Below are positions 47,761-53,198 of a DNA stretch of 53,198 nt, piece after piece (positions within the stretch are counted from its first letter, which is position 1; the number at the start of each line of letters is the position of its first letter). Source of the DNA: Anaerolineaceae bacterium (GTDB taxonomy: Bacteria; Chloroflexota; Anaerolineae; Anaerolineales; Villigracilaceae). The stretch spans positions 1-53,198 of the forward strand of contig VFJR01000051.1 in the NCBI GenBank assembly GCA_009885945.1, written 5' to 3'. The translations under genes and the position numbers were made by a program. The notes beneath the pieces are model-generated. The model had not been told where the DNA came from, ran no database searches, and saw nothing but the letters and a program-made list of their open reading frames with translations.

Positions 47761-49125
47761 TTATGCCGTAGCAGGTTGATTAAACAACTGCTGTTTTATA
47801 TCCATCACATCTTTGCGTAGTTTAGAGCCTGTATCGCCGTCAATTTCTTTGGCTATTTTTTCGATAGCGTACATGACGGTGGTGTGATCGCGTCCGCCCA
47901 TGGCTTCGCCAATTTGAGGCAGAGAAAAATCGGATACTTCGCGTAGCAAATACATGGCGATTTGACGGGGCAGAGCGACGTCACGGGTGCGATCACGGCT
48001 TAATAATTTTTCTGAGGTGATATTGAATTTACGCGCAACCAAATCTACGATACGCGCAGGGTGCATGTCGGAGCGCTGGGGGAGCAGGTCGCCGAGGGCT
48101 ACGTCTACAAGCGCGGGCGTGAGTGCGGTTCCGCTCAGGTCGGCGAAAGCGATGATGCGATTTAATCCGCCTTCGAGTTCGCGAATGTTGGATTGTACGC
48201 GGCGCGCGATGGTCTCAAGCACATCATCGGGGATGTTGCGTCCTGTGCGTTCTGCTTTTGATCGTAGAATGGCGAGGCGGGTTTCTAGGTCAGGAGCTTG
48301 TACGTCGGCGGCGAGTCCCCATTCGAAGCGGGAGCGTAAGCGTTCTTCAAGCGTAATCAATGACTTGGGAGGGCGGTCAGACGAAACGATGATTTGTTTG
48401 TCTTGACCGTGTAACGTGTTGAAGGTGTGGAAGAATTCTTCTTGTGTGGATTCTTTGCCAGCAATGAATTGAATATCATCAATTAGTAAGACATCTGCGG
48501 AGCGGTATTTTTCACGGAAGGCTTGGGTGGTGTGGGTGCGAATGGCATTGATCATGTCGTTGGTGAATTCTTCGGATGAAACGTAGAGTACGTTTAATCC
48601 GCGGGCATGACAGGAGTTGCCAATGGCGTGTAGTAAGTGAGTTTTACCAAGACCTACGCCGCCATAAAGGAAGAGTGGGTTGTAGGCGCGGGCGGGTTTT
48701 TCTGCGACTGCCATACAGGCGGCGTGTGCTAGGCGGTTGCCAGAGCCAACGACATAGGTTTCGAAGACATAGCGAGGGTTGAGGCTGGAATTTCGGGCGC
48801 GCAGAGGCTGTTCGGTTGGAGATTCAGGTTCGGCTACAGAGGCAGGCTCAAGTTCAGAGGTTGAAGCGGGGTTTTCATCCCCATTAAGGACAATAAAGGT
48901 GACTGCTGTATTGGAATTGGTGACGCCGATCAGGTGTTTGTTGATGGTTGTAGCAAGACGGCTCTCTAGCCAGTCACGTGCATAGGCATTGCGAACACCA
49001 ATTGTCATGATTCCGTCTTCGTATGAAATTGGATGAGTGTCTCGCACCCAGGTATCGAAGGAGGCGCGGGGCATTTCCATTTGAAGTTGTGAGAGCACGG
49101 ATTGCCATGTGTGTTCAGCGTTCAT
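47761..49125 (-). CDS. dnaA: Chromosomal replication initiator DnaA
   Basis: A 454-residue initiator with all four domains. Domain I (1-~85) includes FDTWVRDTHPISYEDG; domain II is a short Pro/Glu linker; domain III AAA+ (~115-335) has Walker A GGVGLGKT at 155-162 and VLLIDDIQFIAGKESTQEEF; domain IV ends with the DNA-binding LPQIGEAMGGRDHTTVMYAI. An AGGAA ribosome site precedes the ATG. The gene lies beside rpsB and not dnaN, an uncommon location. A promoter is readable about 130 bases upstream, and the 650-base upstream gap is a weak oriC candidate. Confidence 0.96.
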   Translation of the reverse strand: MNAEHTWQSVLSQLQMEMPRASFDTWVRDTHPISYEDGIMTIGVRNAYARDWLESRLATTINKHLIGVTNSNTAVTFIVLNGDENPASTSELEPASVAEPESPTEQPLRARNSSLNPRYVFETYVVGSGNRLAHAACMAVAEKPARAYNPLFLYGGVGLGKTHLLHAIGNSCHARGLNVLYVSSEEFTNDMINAIRTHTTQAFREKYRSADVLLIDDIQFIAGKESTQEEFFHTFNTLHGQDKQIIVSSDRPPKSLITLEERLRSRFEWGLAADVQAPDLETRLAILRSKAERTGRNIPDDVLETIARRVQSNIRELEGGLNRIIAFADLSGTALTPALVDVALGDLLPQRSDMHPARIVDLVARKFNITSEKLLSRDRTRDVALPRQIAMYLLREVSDFSLPQIGEAMGGRDHTTVMYAIEKIAKEIDGDTGSKLRKDVMDIKQQLFNQPATA

Positions 49126-49775
49126 ATGTTTTCCTGGGTGTTGAGGGTAGATAAAACCAACCCGCTTATATGGCGGCTTGGTAAGTTATTTATCTTGTAA
49201 TGCTGTGGTCTTACAGGGTTTGGATGTGGTAAAGACGATACATCTTAATTTCAGCGTAAATGTATTCTAGCAGAGAATTGATAAATAACAAGACGTTCAA
49301 CCTACGTTAACCTAAAAAGATTGATTTCTTTAAGGTAAGCGAATCTTAAAAAATCGTTGTGTAATAAGCTTTAAGATAGTTGCAGAATAGAACGGACGTT
49401 TCAGCCAGTGATGCGCTTATTCATTAGGTATACCCCCATATATAGGGGGTAGGGGCGTTTTTCGTTATAAGACGCTTTATCTACCTTAAAAAACCGTGTT
49501 GATAAAATTGATGGATACATGAAGTATGAATCTCTTGTTCCAGTGATTCGTTTGCTCTATTTTTAGTTGTTTTGTTTAAACCAAATTTAATTTTTGAATT
49601 ATGGCATCAAATAAAACATAGATCGAAATTTAATGGTGATTCTATGCACATGTTTTTTCTTAAGTTGTTGTTTTGAATTTAAATAATAAGGTTTGAAGAA
49701 TAATTCACAAAGATAAATGAGCTTAGAATTTTTTTCTGTGCGATTTGCGCACACTGTATCGTTAGATTGATTTCA
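49126..49775. other. 650-base AT-rich gap upstream of dnaA: weak oriC candidate
   Basis: No gene is seen. Three DnaA-box-like 9-mers are one mismatch from TTATNCACA (TGTTGATAA inverted at 49497-49505, CTATGCACA at 49642-49650, TAATTCACA at 49701-49709). The stretch 49556-49720 is very AT-rich, as an unwinding element would be, and 49431-49451 is a palindrome TACCCCC...GGGGGTA. No perfect box was found, so this is only a hypothesis. Confidence 0.35.
49264..49291 (-). promoter_or_regulatory. Possible dnaA promoter and leader hairpin
   Basis: On the minus strand, -35 TTGTTA (49286-49291) and -10 TAGAAT (49264-49269) have a 16-base spacer. A hairpin CCAA-CCGC/GCGG-TTGG at 49157-49181 lies in the leader before dnaA. 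Confidence 0.4.
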
Positions 49776-50948
49776 TTACTCGAAATTTTTCTTATCCGCA
49801 TCGCTTAATTTTCGTGGAACCCATACAAGAATCGTTGTTCCTTCATCTAAAATGGACGTAATATCAACATCTCCGCCCACAGAACGTGCGCGCGCATGGA
49901 TATTCGCCAAGCCATGACCAATGTTTGCTTGCATTTGCTCTGTATTGAAGCCTTTACCGTTATCATGTATCTCAATCAGCATTCGATCGGCTGTTGTCCA
50001 TACAGTTATCTGAACTTTTTTGGCTTTTGCGTGTTTGGCTGTGTTTGCTAAAGCTTCTTGGCATATATGAAATAGCGCCATAGCGTGAGCATCAGGTAAT
50101 TCTCGCAGGTCTGTTTCTGAACCTGAGAGTTGCGCATCTGCGAATGTGTTGGAGCGGTATTCACTAATAAGACGTGACAGACCTTGTATTAAACCTTCGT
50201 TGCCCATCTGACGCGGCTTTAGATCCAAAATATATGAACGAATGTCACGAATCACTTGATTCAATCCCGCGATGCTTTGTGTGATGCGTTCTTTTGACTC
50301 ATTGATGTCTTCACCCAGGCTAAGTTGGGCGTTTTCAAGGGTCAATCCCACCCCGTAAATGGATTGAATGATGCCATCGTGTAAATCCATGCCGATGCGG
50401 TTGCGTTCTTCAAAGATAGCCAGTCTGCGTGAGTTTTCGTGTAGTTCAACATTCTGTATCGCCGCTGCGGCGTAAGTCGCCAGCATTTGAATGATCTTCT
50501 CGTCATCACTGGTAAATTCGGGCGCGCCAATTTTTTCGGTTAGATAAATTTGCCCCCATTGTTTGCTGCCGCTGCGAATGGGTACGCCGAGGAAAGACTT
50601 CATGGCAGGATGATTCGCAGGGAATCCCACTGAGTGCGGGTGTTCTTGAAGAATTGGCAGCCGCAATGGGGCTTCGGTGTTCATTAACTCGCCGATTAGC
50701 CCTTTGCCAACAGGCGGATGTGCAATTTTGTTAATTTCATCCTGTGCCATTCCGACAGTGATAAATTTTTTTAGGCTGCCGTTATCATCCAGAACGCCCA
50801 GTGCGGCATAATTGGCATCTGATAGCTCGCAGGCTATGGAGACGATTTTTTCTAGCAGTACTTCCAGCGGCACATCCTTTGTCAGTTCCAAGCTGGCTTC
50901 GTGTAATGCAATCAAACGTTCCTGTAGTTGTTCGCGGGTTAATAACAT
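49776..50948 (-). CDS. GAF-domain histidine kinase (NarX/DesK-type HisKA_3)
   Basis: A 390-residue cytoplasmic kinase. A GAF domain (~24-170) is followed by the HisKA_3 dimerisation domain with H190 in the box ERNRIGMDLHDGIIQSIYGVG and a HATPase domain (~285-385) with CQEALANTAKHAKA, DNGKGFN and GHGLANIHARARSVGG. Such kinases usually signal to NarL-type regulators; none is adjacent, so it is an orphan here. No membrane helix is seen, so its input is probably a cytoplasmic ligand or redox signal bound by the GAF domain. It is divergent from the HMG-CoA reductase gene. Confidence 0.92.
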   Translation of the reverse strand: MLLTREQLQERLIALHEASLELTKDVPLEVLLEKIVSIACELSDANYAALGVLDDNGSLKKFITVGMAQDEINKIAHPPVGKGLIGELMNTEAPLRLPILQEHPHSVGFPANHPAMKSFLGVPIRSGSKQWGQIYLTEKIGAPEFTSDDEKIIQMLATYAAAAIQNVELHENSRRLAIFEERNRIGMDLHDGIIQSIYGVGLTLENAQLSLGEDINESKERITQSIAGLNQVIRDIRSYILDLKPRQMGNEGLIQGLSRLISEYRSNTFADAQLSGSETDLRELPDAHAMALFHICQEALANTAKHAKAKKVQITVWTTADRMLIEIHDNGKGFNTEQMQANIGHGLANIHARARSVGGDVDITSILDEGTTILVWVPRKLSDADKKNFE

Positions 50949-51021
50949 GCTTAAATTATCTCATAAATATGATAGATTTTGGAAGTAGATAAGAATACAA
51001 TACATACACTATGGTGATTCT

Positions 51022-52296
51022 ATGACAACCTCCCGCATTTCGGGATTCTACAATTTGACTCTTGACCAGCGGCGGCTTAAGCTGGCTGAAGTTTCGCATC
51101 TAACTCCTGTGGAGCTGATCCCGTTTACCGAAGGTCTCCAAGCTGAGACAGCCATGCACATGGTTGAGAACATGGTGGGCATATATAGCCTGCCCTTGGG
51201 AATTGGACTTAACTTTATGGTCAATGGACGTGATGTACTCGTTCCCATGGTCATTGAAGAGCCATCTGTGGTGGCGGGCGCATCCTTTATGGCAAAACTT
51301 GCCCGCGCTGGCGGCGGATTCATTACCTCTAGCACTCAGCCTGAGATGATCGGTCAATTGCAAGTGTTGGACATTAAAAATGTGCAAGAAGCCGCCAAAA
51401 AAGTCCTTGAACGTAAATCTGAATTAATTGATTATGTAAACAGTGCCGACTCATCTTTGGTAAAACGGGGAGGTGGTGCGCGTGATATCGAAGTCCGAGT
51501 TATCGAATCGTCTATTATCGGTTCTTTCCTCGTTGTTCATCTAATTTATGATGTGCGTGATGCGATGGGCGCGAATGCGGTCAATACAGCTTGTGAACGC
51601 CTTGCTCCTAAGATAGAAGCGATGACTGGCGGGCGTGTGCATTTGCGTATACTGTCGAATTTAACAGATCGAAGGCTCTCTCTCTCGCGTTGCGTGATCC
51701 CCGTCAATGAATTGGCGTTTGATCATTTCTCTGGTGAAAAAGTTCGCGATGGAATTATCGAAGCCTATGCTTTTGCAGAGAGTGATTCATACCGTGCCGC
51801 GACACATAATAAAGGAATCATGAATGGCGTAGATTCAGTTGTAATTGCAACTGGCAACGATTGGCGTGCTATCGAAGCTGGCGCTCATGCATACGCAGCT
51901 CGAAGCGGACGGTACACTTCATTATCCACTTGGGAAAAAGATGGCGATGGAAACTTGGTTGGTACACTCGAAATGCCAATGGCGGTAGGAATCGTCGGAG
52001 GGGCAACCAAGGTTCACCCGGGCGCTCAATCCGCAGTTAAATTAATGAACGTAAGCACTGCATCCGAATTGGCTGAAGTGATTGTATCTGTTGGGTTGGC
52101 ACAAAACATGGCGGCGTTGCGCGCGCTGGCTACCGAAGGCATTCAACGTGGACATATGTCCTTGCACGCGCGCCAAGTTGCAATTGCGGTGGGCGCATCT
52201 GGTGAGTTGATTGAGCAGGTTGCAAGCCAAATGGTGATGGAGCAGGTTGTGCGAATTGAAAGAGCGCAAGAAATTTTGAGAAATTTAGAAGGGTAG
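51022..52296 (+). CDS. Hydroxymethylglutaryl-CoA reductase, class II (degradative type)
   Basis: A 424-residue class II HMG-CoA reductase. It begins SRISGFYNLTLDQRRLKLAE and has the catalytic-glutamate region VPMVIEEPSVVAGAS and the later TGNDWRAIEAGAHAYAARSG with the conserved Asp. The C-terminal segment RGHMSLHARQVA carries the His expected in the catalytic site. In bacteria the enzyme serves either the mevalonate pathway to isoprenoids or mevalonate breakdown. The direction cannot be decided from this gene; no other mevalonate gene is in the window. Confidence 0.93.
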   Translation: MTTSRISGFYNLTLDQRRLKLAEVSHLTPVELIPFTEGLQAETAMHMVENMVGIYSLPLGIGLNFMVNGRDVLVPMVIEEPSVVAGASFMAKLARAGGGFITSSTQPEMIGQLQVLDIKNVQEAAKKVLERKSELIDYVNSADSSLVKRGGGARDIEVRVIESSIIGSFLVVHLIYDVRDAMGANAVNTACERLAPKIEAMTGGRVHLRILSNLTDRRLSLSRCVIPVNELAFDHFSGEKVRDGIIEAYAFAESDSYRAATHNKGIMNGVDSVVIATGNDWRAIEAGAHAYAARSGRYTSLSTWEKDGDGNLVGTLEMPMAVGIVGGATKVHPGAQSAVKLMNVSTASELAEVIVSVGLAQNMAALRALATEGIQRGHMSLHARQVAIAVGASGELIEQVASQMVMEQVVRIERAQEILRNLEG

Positions 52297-52327
52297 AAAG
52301 TGGAAAGTGGAAAATAGGATATAAAAG

Positions 52328-52996
52328 ATGAAAGACGAAAACATGCTTTGGCAAATACGTCGTTTTGTATATCAGCATTTTGCAGATATAGCGCGCGCGC
52401 CTCGTGTGGATGAAACTGCTAGTCGCTTCAAGATTAGCGTTAATGATGCAGGTGCATTTTATACAGAGCTAAACAATCGTCACGCTTTTTTTCTTGAACC
52501 AAACACCTTGGATATTCGTATGGCTTTCCCTTTTTCTGCAGCCCCAACGGATTTTACAGTTCAGGCAAATGGAAAAACATATTTTGCCAACTGCGCCTGG
52601 GATATGCTCGGTATTCCTACTGCTTTACATTGCGATGCGCTTATTGATGCGAAATTTTCTGAAAGTAACGAGCCCGTTCAATTGGAAGTAAAAGAAGGCA
52701 AAGTTACGAATGGCGAATTACTCATTCACTTTCCTTTACCTTTCACTCGCTGGTACGATGATTTGGTCTTCACCTGAGCAACCATGCTTCTCTTCCAGTC
52801 GGAAGAGTGGATTGATAAGTGGTGTAAGCGCAACTCCCTCGAACGCGGAGAAGTACTTACCGTGAATCAACTTTGGGAACTAAGCCAGCCTTGGTATGGC
52901 AACCGCCTCTCTGCCGATTTTCGCGGACGTAGCGTTGAGCAGGTTGCGGAGATTTTTAGAGGGGCAGGGTTGAAGTCAAAGTTTTGGTATAGGTGA
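52328..52996 (+). CDS. MerB-like (organomercurial-lyase family) protein with in-frame UGA, candidate selenoprotein
   Basis: One 222-residue frame if the TGA at 52775-52777 is read as selenocysteine; otherwise a 149-residue product. The N-terminal part has a winged-helix-like region, then NCAWDMLGIPTAL with C89 and D92, which match C96 and D99 of MerB by their CxxD spacing. The frame continues past the UGA in the same phase with ATMLLFQSEEWIDKWC, the usual MerB-family C-terminus, and ends at TGA 52994-52996. The UGA falls at residue 150, 61 residues after C89, close to the 63-residue spacing of C96 to the catalytic C159. A perfect 7-bp stem with loop AGUC follows (see 52775-52807). Alternatives are a nonsense mutation or read error. 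Whether it cleaves C-Hg bonds is unknown. Confidence 0.7.
52775..52807 (+). promoter_or_regulatory. Putative bacterial SECIS element after the in-frame UGA
   Basis: After UGA (52775-52777) and 12 bases, CTCTTCC (52790-52796) pairs perfectly with GGAAGAG (52801-52807) around the loop AGTC. The loop G-U lies 24-25 bases from the U of UGA, close to the position of the SelB-contacting G-U in the E. coli fdhF SECIS as I recall it. The U-U mismatch below the stem resembles the bulged U of known elements. Confidence 0.55.
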
Positions 52997-53049
52997 AAGG
53001 TATTTAAGTAGACAGGTAGTCAAGCACAAGGTATGATTCTTGACGAGGC

Positions 53050-53198
53050 ATGAACACAATGACTGAAAGAAAACCGCTCACTTCCGAAGAAATCTCCGCC
53101 ATTGTGGATGGAGTCAATCCTATTGATTGGGTGCAAATGGAACTATTGGCAAAAATGCCGCCTGGAAAAAGAGTTTATCCCAGTCTGCAAGCCAGCGC
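53050..53198 (+). CDS. N-terminal part of an unrecognised protein (3' truncated by the window)
   Basis: An ATG at 53050, with GAGG just before it, opens a frame that continues to the end of the window (MNTMTERKPLTSEEISAIVD...). A second ATG three codons later is an alternative start. The 49 visible residues show no motif I recognise. Confidence 0.45.
   Translation, partial: MNTMTERKPLTSEEISAIVDGVNPIDWVQMELLAKMPPGKRVYPSLQAS

Noticed and set aside
49431-49451. TACCCCC...GGGGGTA palindrome as a terminator
   Set aside because: No T-tract follows and no gene ends there; I only list it inside the gap before dnaA.
52784-52996. Separate 70-residue gene starting at the ATG at 52784
   Set aside because: Its ATG is the Met of the conserved ATMLLF segment, it has no ribosome site and it is in phase with the upstream frame; it is better explained as the rest of one MerB-like protein.

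Overview
The window reads as chromosomal DNA of a free-living bacterium. It is moderate in GC, has AT-rich intergenic regions, and carries no phage, plasmid or intact insertion-sequence genes. The gene mix is most consistent with a Chloroflexota bacterium of the Anaerolineae type: large GT-C membrane glycosyltransferases, GAF-rich histidine kinases, a FIST sensor, class II HMG-CoA reductase, class II fructose-1,6-bisphosphatase, a short EF-Ts, and a roadblock/receiver protein. That placement is an inference from gene content, not a phylogeny. Heme A synthase implies an aa3-type (oxygen-respiring) oxidase somewhere in the genome.

Layout. 1-12.2 kb (+): the end of an acyl-CoA dehydrogenase, two giant GT-C membrane proteins around an MDR oxidoreductase, then a three-gene biotin-dependent acyl-CoA carboxylase (carboxyltransferase, biotin carboxylase, biotin carrier) and a CYTH protein. 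12.2-14.2 kb (-): glutamate racemase, a class I glutamine amidotransferase and ribosomal protein L19 behind a good sigma70-type promoter. 14.2-18.3 kb: glycerate 2-kinase and thiol peroxidase (+), then an acetyltransferase and heme A synthase (-), with several palindromic intergenic repeats. 18.3-25.2 kb (-): a large TPR protein, DNA polymerase I, and an unusual receiver-roadblock-IS200-transposase-like fusion. 25.4-29.5 kb: an MBL-fold hydrolase, PlsY, a JAMM protease and two membrane proteins. 29.5-36.7 kb (+): gyrB, then a two-gene sensory unit (PDZ/multi-GAF histidine kinase plus FIST protein). 37.1-40.9 kb (+): a cobalt/nickel ECF transporter and a D-amino-acid-dehydrogenase-like flavoprotein. 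40.9-49.1 kb (-): a histone-deacetylase-like amidohydrolase, glpX, cdsA, uppS, frr, pyrH, tsf, rpsB and dnaA, with readable promoters, hairpins and a structured rpsB leader. 49.1-49.8 kb: an AT-rich gap upstream of dnaA that is a weak oriC candidate. 49.8-53.2 kb: an orphan GAF histidine kinase (-), HMG-CoA reductase (+), a MerB-like gene interrupted by an in-frame UGA, and the start of an unknown gene.

Two observations stand out. First, the MerB-like reading frame (52328-52996) continues in frame through a UGA at the position of the second catalytic cysteine of organomercurial lyase. A perfect 7-bp stem with an AGUC loop follows at the distance expected of a bacterial SECIS element, so this is a candidate selenocysteine version of MerB. 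Second, the protein at 23604-25223 joins a CheY-like receiver and a roadblock/LC7-like domain to an IS200/REP-associated transposase-like domain whose HUH histidines are replaced but whose tyrosine remains. This looks like a domesticated transposase fold placed in signalling. Lesser points are a tandem GT-C fusion of 1291 residues, an S2 protein with an acidic KPEEV-repeat tail, a 29-bp perfect hairpin that contains the stop codons of two convergent genes, and several families of dispersed palindromic repeats.
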